Below, in pieces: positions 34,306 to 42,763 of a stretch of 64,000 bases of DNA. A model generated the notes under the pieces. The model was not told the origin of the DNA. It searched no databases and saw only the letters and a list, made by a program, of their open reading frames with translations. The translations under genes and the position numbers were made by a program. The DNA is from Caulobacter hibisci (GTDB lineage: Bacteria > Pseudomonadota > Alphaproteobacteria > Caulobacterales > Caulobacteraceae): positions 57,525 through 121,524 of the forward strand of contig NZ_JADWOX010000017.1 in the NCBI RefSeq assembly GCF_016135805.1, written 5' to 3'. Each line of letters starts with the position of its first letter. Position 1 is the first letter of the stretch.

Positions 34306-35802
34306 CTACTCCGCCGCGTCCAGCGCTTCGGCCAGCTCGCGCTCGAGGCCGTAATAGCGGGCACGGTCCCAGAAGCGCGGCCGGGCGATGCCGGTCGAGC
34401 GGTGCTTGCCGATCACCTTGCCGTCGGCGTCCTCGCCGGTGATCTCGTAGACGAACAGGTCCTGGGTGACGATGACGTCGCCTTCCAGCCCGACCACCTC
34501 GGTGACGTGGGTGATGCGGCGGCTGCCGTCGCGCAGGCGAGCGGCCTGGACGATGACGTCGACCGAGCCGACGATCATCTCCTTGATGGTCTTCGAGGGC
34601 AGGCCGTAGCCGCCCATGGTGATCATGCTCTCGATACGGCTGATCGCCTCGCGCGGGCTGTTGGCGTGCAGCGTGCCCATCGAGCCGTCGTGGCCGGTGT
34701 TCATGGCCTGGAGGAGGTCGAAGGCCTCCGGGCCGCGGACTTCGCCGACGATGATCCGCTCGGGACGCATCCGCAGGCAGTTCTTGACCAGGTCGCGCAT
34801 GCTGACCGCGCCCTGGCCTTCCAGGTTCGGCGGACGGGTTTCCAGGCGCACCACGTGCGGCTGCTGCAGCTGCAGTTCGGCCGCGTCCTCGCAGGTCACG
34901 ACCCGCTCGGTGGGGTCGATGAAGGCGGTCATGGTGTTGAGCAGGGTGGTCTTGCCCGAGCCGGTGCCGCCCGAGATGACGATGTTGCAGCGGCAGGCGC
35001 CGATGACGCCGAGGACGCGCGCGCCCTCGGGGCTGATGGACTTGAAGTCCACCAGGTTCTTCATCGTCAGCTTGTCCTTCTTGAACTTCCGGATGGTCAG
35101 GGTGGGACCATCCAGCGCCAAGGGGGGCGCGATCACGTTGACGCGGCTGCCGTCGGGCAGGCGGGCGTCGCAGATCGGCGAGCTTTCATCGACCCGGCGG
35201 CCGACCTGGCTGACGATCCGCTGGCAGATGTTCATCAGCTGCAGATTGTCGCGGAAGCGAACGTTGGTCAGCTGCACCTTGCCGGCGACTTCGATGAACA
35301 CCCGGTGGGCGCCGTTGACCATGATGTCGGCGATGTCGTCGCGGGCCAGCAGCGGCTCGAGCGGGCCGTAGCCGAGGACGTCGTTGATGATGTCCTGGAC
35401 CAGGTGCTCCTGCTCGGAGACCGACATCGAGACGTTCTTGATCGCCACCAGCTCGGCGACGATGTCGCGGATCTCCTCGGCGGCCTGCTTCTGGTCGAGC
35501 TGGGCCAGCTGGGAGAGGTCGATGGTGTTGAGCAAGGCGTTGAAGATCGTCGTCTTCGTGGCGTGGTAGTAGTCGCTCTGCTCACGGACGATATTGGTGG
35601 TCTGGTTGGCCGCGCCTTGGGCGGCGCGCAGCTGCTCCAGGCCCTGGGTGGCCTTGGGAGCGGCGGTCTTGGCCGGGGCCGGAGCCTCCGCCGCGGCGGG
35701 ATCGACGCGCTGCGGGCGCGTGGCGATGGCCGCCCCGCCGGTGGGGGCGGGCGGCGGCGCCTGGCGCTCGCTGACGGTGGCCTGATCGCGCTTGCCGAAC
35801 AT
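34306..35802 (-). CDS. cpaF: Flp pilus motor ATPase CpaF (TadA)
   Basis: A 498-residue type IV secretion-like ATPase that powers both extension and retraction of Flp pili. The Walker A is VISGGTGSGKTTLLNTM, an Asp box CEDAAELQLQQPHVVRLETR follows, and the Walker B/His region is MRPERIIVGEVRGPEAFDLLQ then GHDGSMGTLHANSP. An N-terminal low-complexity Pro/Ala stretch (to about residue 50) may be flexible or take part in localisation. It is cotranscribed with cpaE (6-base gap) and cpaG (9-base gap). Confidence 0.97.
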   Translation of the reverse strand: MFGKRDQATVSERQAPPPAPTGGAAIATRPQRVDPAAAEAPAPAKTAAPKATQGLEQLRAAQGAANQTTNIVREQSDYYHATKTTIFNALLNTIDLSQLAQLDQKQAAEEIRDIVAELVAIKNVSMSVSEQEHLVQDIINDVLGYGPLEPLLARDDIADIMVNGAHRVFIEVAGKVQLTNVRFRDNLQLMNICQRIVSQVGRRVDESSPICDARLPDGSRVNVIAPPLALDGPTLTIRKFKKDKLTMKNLVDFKSISPEGARVLGVIGACRCNIVISGGTGSGKTTLLNTMTAFIDPTERVVTCEDAAELQLQQPHVVRLETRPPNLEGQGAVSMRDLVKNCLRMRPERIIVGEVRGPEAFDLLQAMNTGHDGSMGTLHANSPREAISRIESMITMGGYGLPSKTIKEMIVGSVDVIVQAARLRDGSRRITHVTEVVGLEGDVIVTQDLFVYEITGEDADGKVIGKHRSTGIARPRFWDRARYYGLERELAEALDAAE

Positions 35803-35808
35803 TCGCCC

Positions 35809-37329
35809 CTACTTCTTCTTGAACAGGCCCGACAGGATGGAAGCCGACTTGACCGCGGCCGGCGCCTCGCGACGGCTGATCAGCCGCGCCAGGTGATCGA
35901 CGCCCTCGGCCGCCTTCGACTTGGGGGCGACCTCGGCGATCATCTGGCCGTTGTTGGCCGCCTGGCCGAACAGTTTGGGATCGAAGGGCAGCACCAGCGA
36001 CGGCGTCACGCCCAGGGCCTCGCCGAAATCCTTGACCGGGATCTCGGGACGGCCGGGCACGCCCACCTGGTTCAGCACCAGGCGCGGCGGCGCGTCGTTG
36101 GGACGGCCCTGGCGCACCAGGTCGACGATGTTCTTGGCGTTGCGCAAGCTGGCCAGGTCCGGCGTGGCGACGATGACGAGATCGTCGCTGCCGACCAGCA
36201 CCCGGCGGGTCCAGGGGGCCCACAGGTGAGGCATGTCCAGCACCACGAACGGGGCGGCGCCGCGCATCTTCTGCGTCACCTCCTCGTAGGCGTCGGCGCC
36301 GATCTCGTAGTCCTGCTCCAGGGTCGCCGGGGCCGCCAGCAGCGACAGGCGGTCGCCGCAGCGGACCATCATGCGGTCCATCAGCACCGGGTCGAGGCGC
36401 TCGGGCTGGCTCAGCGCGTCGAGCACGCCTTGCAGCGGGTCCTGGTTGAAGTCGAGGCCGGCCGTGCCGAACGGCAGATCGAGGTCAACGATGACCGTGG
36501 CGGCCTCGACGCGCTCGGCCATCGACCAGGCGAAGTTGTGGGCCAGGGTCGAGGCGCCGACGCCGCCCTTGGCGCCGACGAAGGCCACCTGGCGACCGAC
36601 GAAGGGCGCGGCCGGATCGGCGTAGAGCGCGGTGACCGCGCGGATCACCTGCAGCGGGCTCTGCGGCTGGGCCAGGTATTCGCTGACCCCGCGGCGCATC
36701 AGCTCCCGATAGAGGGCGATGTCGTTGGTCTGGCCGATGACCACGACCTTTGTGCCCGGGTCGCAGACCTGGGCAAGGCCGTCCAGCAGGGCCAGCATGC
36801 GCTGGGCCGAGTCCATGGTCTCGACCAGCACCAGCGAGGGGGTCGCCTGGTTCTGGTAGAAGTCGACGGCGGTCTCGAGGCCGCCGGTGCGGGTGGTGAC
36901 GCTGGCCCGGGCCATGCGGCGGTCGGCGGCCGCGGCCTCGATGATGGCCAGGGTTTCGGCGCGGACGCCGAAGGCGTGGATGGCGATGCGCGGCACGCTG
37001 GCGTCGCCGGTCGTGGCGTCGACGCCAGGCAGGATCTCCTCGGCGACCGGGGCCGACCAGACCGGCGCGGCGGCCGGAACCTCGGGCGGACGCGCCAGGT
37101 CGAGCAGGGCGGCGGCGGACGGACCCGTCAGCTCGGCGAACGGATTGGACGCGACCGGCACGGCGGCGGCTGCCTCGCCGCGCGGGCGCGCCGGCGGGAA
37201 GTCGTCGAACGGATCATGGCCGATGGCCGAGGCCGGCGCCGCGCGCCAGGGGTCGCCGGCGACCGGCGAGGCGAACTCGTCGTCGGCCTCGAAGCCCAGG
37301 TCGAAGGGATCTTGGTCTCGAGTCGTCAC
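35809..37329 (-). CDS. cpaE: Pilus polar localisation ATPase CpaE (TadZ)
   Basis: A 506-residue MinD/ParA-like protein that places the pilus machine at the pole. A disordered acidic N-terminus is followed by an atypical receiver-like domain (about 115-240), then the ATPase part with deviant Walker A FVGAKGGVGASTLAHNFAW and PFVVLDMPHLWAPWTR. The start codon is GTG at 37329, overlapping the cpaD stop (GTGA). Confidence 0.95.
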   Translation of the reverse strand: MTTRDQDPFDLGFEADDEFASPVAGDPWRAAPASAIGHDPFDDFPPARPRGEAAAAVPVASNPFAELTGPSAAALLDLARPPEVPAAAPVWSAPVAEEILPGVDATTGDASVPRIAIHAFGVRAETLAIIEAAAADRRMARASVTTRTGGLETAVDFYQNQATPSLVLVETMDSAQRMLALLDGLAQVCDPGTKVVVIGQTNDIALYRELMRRGVSEYLAQPQSPLQVIRAVTALYADPAAPFVGRQVAFVGAKGGVGASTLAHNFAWSMAERVEAATVIVDLDLPFGTAGLDFNQDPLQGVLDALSQPERLDPVLMDRMMVRCGDRLSLLAAPATLEQDYEIGADAYEEVTQKMRGAAPFVVLDMPHLWAPWTRRVLVGSDDLVIVATPDLASLRNAKNIVDLVRQGRPNDAPPRLVLNQVGVPGRPEIPVKDFGEALGVTPSLVLPFDPKLFGQAANNGQMIAEVAPKSKAAEGVDHLARLISRREAPAAVKSASILSGLFKKK

Positions 37330-38039
37330 TTCGCAACCTCTGACAGTGTTCCGACCGCCTGGGCGTCTCGGTTCGAGGCGGTCTGTTCGCCCTTGCGGTA
37401 CTTGGCCATGACCGTGTCGCGCCGCTCGGCGTCGGCCGGCGTCGTCGCGCGCGGACCGGCGAGGTCCTGCGGATTGGCCACCTGGGCGGCGATGTTGGCG
37501 GTGATCGCGCAGCCGAAGCTGGCGTAGGCGTCGTTCCTGCGGGTGGCCGTCAGGTCGCCCCAGGCCTGGTCGCAGCGGGGCGTGACCACCGCATGGCGCA
37601 GATAGCCGACGCGCAGCACCGGGCTCTTTTCGTTGGTGGCGTCGTAGCTGGCGACCCGGACCGTCGTGCTGGTGGCGCCCGCATCGACCAGGCGCTCGCG
37701 CACGGCGGCGACCATGGCCTGGGAGACGCGCCCGTCACGGCCGGCGGCCGGGACGCCGACCACGATCTCGCGACCGTCGGCCTCGATCCAGCGGGCCACC
37801 AGGGCGTCCAGCGCTTCGGCCTGGCGCTGCGACAGGCCTTCGGCATGGATCGCCAGCAGGATTTCGTCAGGCGCCGTCTCGACCCGCACCCGGCTTTCCC
37901 ACTGCTGGGTGTCGGTCGGGGCGGCCAGGGCGGCGGCGCGCTGTTCTTCGGTCGCGCTCGAGGCGCAGCCGGCCAGGGCCGAAAGGGCGGCGAGGCCCGC
38001 GACGGTCGCGGACAGGCGCACGAGAGTCCAATGCGTCAT
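37326..38039 (-). CDS. cpaD: Pilus assembly lipoprotein CpaD
   Basis: A 237-residue outer membrane lipoprotein of the Flp pilus secretin complex. The N-terminus MTHWTLVRLSATVAG and the lipobox ALAGCASS mark a type II signal peptide. The CpaD domain includes EILLAIHAEGLSQRQAEAL and CDQAWGDLTATRRNDAYASFGCAITANIAAQV, cut short here, which is the conserved C-terminal region. ATG at 38039 is chosen because AGGAA lies 8 bases upstream and the signal peptide starts there. It helps place the CpaC secretin. Confidence 0.93.
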   Translation of the reverse strand: MTHWTLVRLSATVAGLAALSALAGCASSATEEQRAAALAAPTDTQQWESRVRVETAPDEILLAIHAEGLSQRQAEALDALVARWIEADGREIVVGVPAAGRDGRVSQAMVAAVRERLVDAGATSTTVRVASYDATNEKSPVLRVGYLRHAVVTPRCDQAWGDLTATRRNDAYASFGCAITANIAAQVANPQDLAGPRATTPADAERRDTVMAKYRKGEQTASNRDAQAVGTLSEVAK

Positions 38040-38049
38040 GGCCGGGTTC

Positions 38050-39771
38050 CTATTCGATGACATAGCCGACGGGTCCCTGATAGCTGCGCTCGGCATTGGA
38101 GCCGGCGGGGGCCTTGACCACCTTGTTGAGGCGACCGAACAGCACCGTGCTCATGTCGCCGGCCATCCGCAGACCGTCGGCCGGGGTTTGCAGGTCCTGA
38201 GACCGGGCCGGATCGACGATATAGGGGGTGATGATCACCACCAGCTCGGTCTCGCCGTTCAGGTAGTCGCGCGAGCGGAACAGCGAACCCAGGATGGGGA
38301 GCGACTTCATGCCCGGGACCGCGTCGATGTTCTCCTTGGTCTGCTGGTGCAGCAGGCCGGCGATCATCAGCGACCCGCCCGAGGGCAGTTCGACCGTGGT
38401 CTCGGCGCGGCGGACCGACAGGCCCGGCACGACCAGGGTGGACGAGGTGCCCGAGGTCAGGGTGAAGGCGCCCAGGCTCGACAGCTCGGACACTTCGGTC
38501 GACAGCTTCAGCGAGATGCGGCCGCCCGACATGACCACCGGCGTGTAGCCGAGGCCGACGCCGTAGGGCTTGAACTCGATGGTGACGCGGCCTTCGTCGT
38601 CCGAGCCCGTCGGGACCGGGAACTCGCCGCCGGCCAGGAACTTGCCGGCCTCGCCCGACACGACGGTCAGGTTGGGCTCGGCGAGCGTGCGCACCAGGCC
38701 CACGCGCTCGAAGGCCTGAAGGCAGAGGCTGGTGCTGCCGCCCGTCGCCACGCTGTAGGCGGTGCTGGCCGCGCTCGATATCAAGCCGGTCAGGGTGTTG
38801 GCGGTGCTGCCGCTGTCGCCGTCGGCGGTCGTGCTGGTCGTGGTGGTGGTGTTGCCGTTGACCTCGGTGGTGGTCACGGTCGTACTGCCGGAATTGGCGT
38901 TGCCGCTGGTGACGGTGCCCTGGTTGCTGACCGAGGCGTTGTTGGAATAGTTGGTGGTGCGGGTGTTGTTGCGGCCGTAGCAGGCCGAGGCGCCGCCGAT
39001 CTGCGAGCCGTTGACGCCGTAGGTGCTGCTCTGCCCCAGGCCGTAGGTCTTGTAGCCGTCGTTGATCAGGACGTCGGTGGAGACGCCCAGCTGCTTGATG
39101 ACATTGCGCTGGACCTCGACGATCCGCACCTTCAGCATCACCTGGTCCTTGCCGGCGATCGCCAGCATGTTGACCACCTGCTCGGGCTTGGAGACGAATT
39201 GCTCGGCGACCAGCACCGCCTTGCTGGCGTCGCCGGCGTTGGCGACCATGCCGGTCAGGATGACGCTGTCACGGACCGGCTGGACCTCGATGCGCGAGTC
39301 CGGCAGCACCTTGCGCAGGGTGTCCTGCAGCAGGCCGGAGTCCTCGTCGACGCGGATGGCCAGGGACAGCAGCTTGCGGCCGGCGGCGTCGAAGAACACC
39401 GCGTCGGTCGAGCCCTTGCCCACGCCCAGCACATAGATGCGGCGCGGCGTGCGCAGCACGGCGTCGGCCACCTGCGGGTTGGTCACCAGCAGGTCGCGCA
39501 CGTCGGTGGGCAGTTCGATGATCGCCGACTTGCCGCGCGGCAGGTTCAGCGTGCGGGCCCCGGGCCCGGAGGTCAGGTCGATGCGCAGCACCTGGTCGCC
39601 GGCGGGCGGCGCATAGGCCGGCGCGGCGACGGGCGCGGACCGGACCGCGCGGGTCGGGCGATAGACCCGGTCGCCGGCCGGCGGGCCGTCGGCCCAAGCC
39701 GCCACGGGGGCGAGAGCAGGCGTCAGGGCCGTCAGGACGGCGAGGGAAACGGAGGCGAACCGGCGGATCAT
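38050..39771 (-). CDS. cpaC: Flp pilus outer membrane secretin CpaC (RcpA)
   Basis: A 573-residue secretin that forms the outer membrane pore for the pilus. A signal peptide (ends near AAWADG) precedes the pilus-formation N-terminal domain (TLNLPRGKSAIIELP, VADAVLRTPRRIYVLG), a BON-like part and the secretin domain (LVRTLAEPNLTVVSGEAGKF, GSLFRSRDYLNGETELVVII). A long Asn/Thr/Ser-rich insertion (about residues 255-335) with a Cys may be surface-exposed. Its ATG (39771) overlaps the cpaB stop by 4 bases. The open frame continues upstream, but only as an antiphase shadow of cpaB. Confidence 0.96.
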   Translation of the reverse strand: MIRRFASVSLAVLTALTPALAPVAAWADGPPAGDRVYRPTRAVRSAPVAAPAYAPPAGDQVLRIDLTSGPGARTLNLPRGKSAIIELPTDVRDLLVTNPQVADAVLRTPRRIYVLGVGKGSTDAVFFDAAGRKLLSLAIRVDEDSGLLQDTLRKVLPDSRIEVQPVRDSVILTGMVANAGDASKAVLVAEQFVSKPEQVVNMLAIAGKDQVMLKVRIVEVQRNVIKQLGVSTDVLINDGYKTYGLGQSSTYGVNGSQIGGASACYGRNNTRTTNYSNNASVSNQGTVTSGNANSGSTTVTTTEVNGNTTTTTSTTADGDSGSTANTLTGLISSAASTAYSVATGGSTSLCLQAFERVGLVRTLAEPNLTVVSGEAGKFLAGGEFPVPTGSDDEGRVTIEFKPYGVGLGYTPVVMSGGRISLKLSTEVSELSSLGAFTLTSGTSSTLVVPGLSVRRAETTVELPSGGSLMIAGLLHQQTKENIDAVPGMKSLPILGSLFRSRDYLNGETELVVIITPYIVDPARSQDLQTPADGLRMAGDMSTVLFGRLNKVVKAPAGSNAERSYQGPVGYVIE

Positions 39772-40649
39772 TGGCGCACCGCGATGCTGGAGGTCTGCCC
39801 GCCGCGATTGATGCGGACGACCGTGGAATCCTGGGAGTCGGCGGCGACGCCCGAGGGCCCGCCGAGATCGGTGTAGGCGCGCAGCGCCAGGGTGACCGGA
39901 CCGCCCGCCTTGGCGCGGGTCAGGGCCACGGCCTCCTCCGGACGCACCTCGAGGGTGGCGGTGGCGGCGACGATGGTCTTGGCTTCCTTGTCGGCCGTGG
40001 TCGACTGGTCGAGGGCCAGGACGCGGATGTTGCGCAGCACGGTCTCGGCCACGACCTGCTTGGTCTGGCTGGAGCCGTCCGGATTGGGGGCGTCGTGGGT
40101 CTGCAGCACGTCGACGCGGTCGCCGGGCAGGATGAAGCCGCCGACGGCGTTCTCGGAGGTCACGGGCACGGCCATGGCGCGGGCGCCGGGCGACAGCACG
40201 ACGGAGAGATAGCCGCCTTCGCCGCCGCGGACGATCTTGCGGGCCACGATGGGCTCGCCGGCCAGCAGCGGGTCGCGGACGATCGCGCCCTCGACGGCGG
40301 ACTCGGGCGGCGCACCGCCCAGGCCGGCGGCGTCGCCGACGGTCTTGACCGCCTTGGCCGCGTCGTTCTGGGGTTCGGCCGCGGCCGCGCCGTTGGTGAT
40401 GTAGACGGGGCTGACGGCGTCGGCCGGCCAGGCCTTCCACTCGACGTCGTCCTTGCCCAGACGCACGCCGATCGCCAGGTCGCGCTTGGCGACCAGGACC
40501 TGGGTCATGGGTTTGGAGTCGATGGCGGGCGCCGAGACGGCGGCGACGGTCTCGGACCGCTTGCCGCCCATGGCGCTTTGCATCAGCACGGCCAGGCCGA
40601 TCGCCGAGACGGCGGCCACCAGGACGATGATGATTCTGACAGGATTCAT
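39768..40649 (-). CDS. cpaB: Flp pilus assembly protein CpaB (RcpC)
   Basis: A 293-residue inner-membrane or periplasmic protein with a single N-terminal membrane helix (MNPVRIIIVLVAAVSAIGLA), a SAF-type domain (VLVAKRDLAIGVRLGKDDVEW, PGARAMAVPVTSENAVGGFILPGDRVDV) and a C-terminal domain. CpaB is a periplasmic component of the Flp pilus that links the inner platform to the secretin. A CtrA-like site lies 117-131 bases upstream, so a promoter may be present inside the 211-base cpaA-cpaB gap. Confidence 0.93.
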   Translation of the reverse strand: MNPVRIIIVLVAAVSAIGLAVLMQSAMGGKRSETVAAVSAPAIDSKPMTQVLVAKRDLAIGVRLGKDDVEWKAWPADAVSPVYITNGAAAAEPQNDAAKAVKTVGDAAGLGGAPPESAVEGAIVRDPLLAGEPIVARKIVRGGEGGYLSVVLSPGARAMAVPVTSENAVGGFILPGDRVDVLQTHDAPNPDGSSQTKQVVAETVLRNIRVLALDQSTTADKEAKTIVAATATLEVRPEEAVALTRAKAGGPVTLALRAYTDLGGPSGVAADSQDSTVVRINRGGQTSSIAVRQ

Positions 40650-40765
40650 GCGCGGCGATGCTCTGACGTCGGCAGGACGGGTTCGGCGCGCTCGGGGGCT
40701 TCAGCCTTCCAGACGCAGGGATCGAACAGCCGTTCTGGCCGCATCGCAAACTGGGGCGCCCATGG

Positions 40766-40780
40766 TTAACAGCCGCTAAA
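40766..40780. promoter_or_regulatory. CtrA-box-like site upstream of cpaB
   Basis: TTAA, 7 bases, TAAA. It matches the CtrA pattern TTAA-N7-TTAA at seven of eight fixed positions and is the same variant as the site upstream of pilA. TTAA tracts are rare at this GC content. Confidence 0.5.
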
Positions 40781-40860
40781 GGGTCGGCTGCTCTGAGGGT
40801 TTTCCTGCCGCGACAGCCTGACGCGGGCGCAAAAGCGACCCGAAACCAGGCTTTTGGCGA

Positions 40861-41373
40861 TCAGTTGAGAATTGCCTGGCCGATCGCGCTCTGCGGGAGA
40901 GCGGCCAGGGCGCCGAAGGCGATGGCCACGCCGTAGGGGATGTCGCCCTTCTTGTCGCCGAGGCGACGCACCCAGGCCGGGCCGCCGGCGATGATCGGTT
41001 CCAGCCAGCCCGAACGCAGGCTCATCAGGCCCAGGGTCAGGGCGCCGCCGGCCAGGGCCGTGGTCAGCAGGAAGGACAGGCCGGCCGGCCAGCCCAGCCA
41101 CAGAGCGCAGACGGCCAGCAGCTTGGCGTCGCCGCCGCCGAACCAGCCGAAGGCGAACATCGCCAGGCCGACCAGCAGCACGCCGACGCCCAGGGCCAGG
41201 CAGACGCCCGCGCTCGCCCAGCCGATGCCGCCGGCCAGGGCGCCGATCGGGAAGGCCGCGATCAGGGCCAGGGAGATCCAGTTGGGAATGGTGTAGCTGG
41301 TGATGTCCTTCAGCCCGGCCACGACGACCAGACCGGCGAAGACGATCAGCGGAAGAAGCTGCAGGAACTGCAT
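40861..41373 (-). CDS. cpaA: Prepilin peptidase CpaA (TadV)
   Basis: A 170-residue membrane protease (type IV prepilin peptidase A24 family) that trims pilin leader peptides in the inner membrane. It has multiple helices, the expected Asp motifs (LKDITSYTIPNWIS and FGWFGGGDAKLLA, where GGGD bears the second catalytic Asp) and a Gly-rich C-terminus (IPYGVAIAFGALAAL). Its size is the short form lacking the methyltransferase domain. It lies downstream of the two pilin genes, with a terminator hairpin between. Confidence 0.95.
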   Translation of the reverse strand: MQFLQLLPLIVFAGLVVVAGLKDITSYTIPNWISLALIAAFPIGALAGGIGWASAGVCLALGVGVLLVGLAMFAFGWFGGGDAKLLAVCALWLGWPAGLSFLLTTALAGGALTLGLMSLRSGWLEPIIAGGPAWVRRLGDKKGDIPYGVAIAFGALAALPQSAIGQAILN

Positions 41374-41504
41374 GGCGGCTCTCGAACCCTGGCGAACCCT
41401 GGATGTGCGGACAGTCTAGACCGCGCCGATGAAGCAATGGTTTCCAGACATAAAGCCTGTCGCCTTCGGGCAAACGGCCGGCCGGCGCGCAGCCGGACAA
41501 AGAG

Positions 41505-41536
41505 AAAGGGCCGCGACGTTTCCGCCGCGGCCCTTT
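41505..41536 (-). terminator. Hairpin after the pilin genes
   Basis: An 11-bp stem (AAAGGGCCGCG with its complement) closes a 10-base loop and is followed on the minus strand by CTCTTT. It would end most pilin transcripts before cpaA, so pilin can be made in excess of the machinery. Confidence 0.65.
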
Positions 41537-41571
41537 CAAAAGACTTCGAACCTCTCCTTGTGGGAGACGAT

Positions 41572-41748
41572 CTACTTGCCTGCCCCGTCGAGTACGGTGG
41601 CCGTCCGGCTGTACATGCCCTTGATGGGCGCGCTCAGACTTTGGACGGCGGCCAGGACCGCAATGCTGATCAGCGCAGCGATCAGGCCGTACTCGAGAGA
41701 GGTCGCGCCTCGATCGTCCTTTAGGAAACGAGCGATCAGCGATGCCAT
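41572..41748 (-). CDS. Second Flp-type pilin, unlisted small gene
   Basis: A 58-residue pilin that I translated by hand: MASLIARFLKDDRGATSLEY then GLIAALISIAVLAA and a short tail ending VLDGAGK. It has the Flp pilin layout, with a basic leader, the prepilin peptidase site RGAT/SLEYGLI (the Glu at +5 region and Tyr conserved), and one hydrophobic helix. GGGAGG lies 6 bases before the ATG. It follows pilA by 28 bases, so the two are probably cotranscribed. Its tail differs from PilA, so it may be a minor or alternative pilin. Confidence 0.9.
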   Translation of the reverse strand: MASLIARFLKDDRGATSLEYGLIAALISIAVLAAVQSLSAPIKGMYSRTATVLDGAGK

Positions 41749-41776
41749 GGCGCGCCTCCCCGAGAGGTTCCGCGTC

Positions 41777-41950
41777 TTACTTCGCGGCGTCGAGCTGAGC
41801 GCCGGTGCGGGTGAAGGCGTCCTTCAGCTTCGGGGTCAGGATGCCGAAAGCGGCAACGATGACCGTAGCGATCAGGGCGATGATGAGGCCGTATTCGATG
41901 GCCGTGGCGCCCGACTCGTCCTTCAGGAAGCGCGTGACAAACTTCGACAT
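41777..41950 (-). CDS. pilA: Major Flp pilin PilA
   Basis: A 57-residue pilin, almost identical at its N-terminus to C. crescentus PilA (MSKFVTRFLKDESGATAIEY then GLIIALIATVIVAAFG). The leader is cut after SGAT-type residues by CpaA; Glu and Tyr of IEYGLI are conserved. AGGAG lies 8 bases upstream of the ATG. A CtrA-like site lies 95-109 bases upstream. C. crescentus pilA is CtrA-activated and made late in the cell cycle, which fits. Confidence 0.97.
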   Translation of the reverse strand: MSKFVTRFLKDESGATAIEYGLIIALIATVIVAAFGILTPKLKDAFTRTGAQLDAAK

Positions 41951-42264
41951 GACTTGATCTCCTGCTGAGAAAAACTTGGCTGGGCCTGCAAGCCGTGACG
42001 ACTTGTTCATCCCCGAAAACACGATCAATTTCGCCCACCTCACTTAATCGACAGTAAACGTCGTAGATTTTTCTCCGTTTTTCTTTTGGTTTATTCAGTT
42101 TTACCATTATCAATTCTTAACCATGACGCTTACGGAGCGCCGAAATGCCCTTATCTGTAAGGGATATTGAACGGTCGCATTTGTCGCAGGCAGGCTGTTC
42201 TTAGTCTTTTATTGACCATTCTTCGGCAGGGTGCGGACATCGATTTTGTTCCGACGGGACCGCC
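41951..42264. promoter_or_regulatory. Divergent pilA and cpaC-N-like control region
   Basis: This 314-base gap is the AT-richest stretch of the pilus locus (for example around 42060-42120). It holds TTAA-N7-TAAA at 42045-42059 and ATTA-N7-TTAA at 42105-42119, both CtrA-like, and a small palindrome CTTATCTGTAAG near 42150. No open frame or RNA gene was recognised. Confidence 0.6.
42045..42059. promoter_or_regulatory. CtrA-box-like site upstream of pilA
   Basis: TTAA, 7 bases (TCGACAG), TAAA, matching seven of eight positions of TTAA-N7-TTAA. The centre is about 102 bases above the pilA ATG. The same variant lies upstream of cpaB. Confidence 0.6.
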
Positions 42265-42690
42265 ATGCGCCGCCTTTCGCTCGCCTTCGCCGCCTTCTTC
42301 AGCCTCTGCGCGGCCGCCGCGACCGCCCAGGCGGCGTCTCCGGCCGCCGCTCCGACCGCCCCGCGGACCCTGTCCGTGGCCGCCGGCCAGGCCACGACGG
42401 TCCTGCTCAACGGCGCCGTGCGCGACGTGGTGGTCGGCGATCCGCAGATCGCCGACGTCAGCGTGGTCAACGACCGCACCCTGGTGGTGCTGGGCAAGCG
42501 CACGGGCGTGACCAGCCTCTTCGCCTTCGACGCCCAGGGCCGCACCCTCACGGGCGGCCAAGTGCTGGTCAGCGACGTGGCCGCCGACGCCGTCACCGTC
42601 CAGCGCGGCTCGGCCGCCTCGACCTATGCCTGCGACGGCCGCTGCACGACCCTGACCTCGGCCGCCCAGCCGAACGCCGGCCAGCCCTGA
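42265..42690 (+). CDS. Stand-alone CpaC N-terminal-domain protein
   Basis: A 141-residue periplasmic protein. The signal peptide (MRRLSLAFAAFFSLCAAAAT) is followed by a single pilus-formation N-terminal domain: TLSVAAGQATTVLLNGAVRD, VVVGDPQIADVSVVNDRTLVVLGKR, cut here, and VTSLFAFDAQGR. This matches the CpaC domain at the same position (STLNLP...VRDLLVTNPQVADAV). There is no secretin pore, so it probably assists or docks with CpaC. It diverges from pilA. In C. crescentus a similar gene is named cpaI in some work, but I do not assign the name. Confidence 0.85.
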   Translation: MRRLSLAFAAFFSLCAAAATAQAASPAAAPTAPRTLSVAAGQATTVLLNGAVRDVVVGDPQIADVSVVNDRTLVVLGKRTGVTSLFAFDAQGRTLTGGQVLVSDVAADAVTVQRGSAASTYACDGRCTTLTSAAQPNAGQP

Positions 42691-42763
42691 TCCCATACGC
42701 ACACGTGAGCGCGCGCGGGCCCCTGCCCGGGCGCGCGCTTTCCATGAGATCCGGGCGCGCCGG

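Noticed and set aside
33085..37527. A 1480-residue open frame opposite the cpa genes.
   Set aside because: It is rich in His, Gln, Gly and Arg with no domain, and runs antisense to clear pilus genes. Such long shadows are normal at this GC content.
38050..40749. An 899-residue frame joining CpaC with upstream sequence.
   Set aside because: The extra 5' part is the antiphase shadow of cpaB, which has all CpaB features in its own frame. CpaC starts at its signal peptide (39771).
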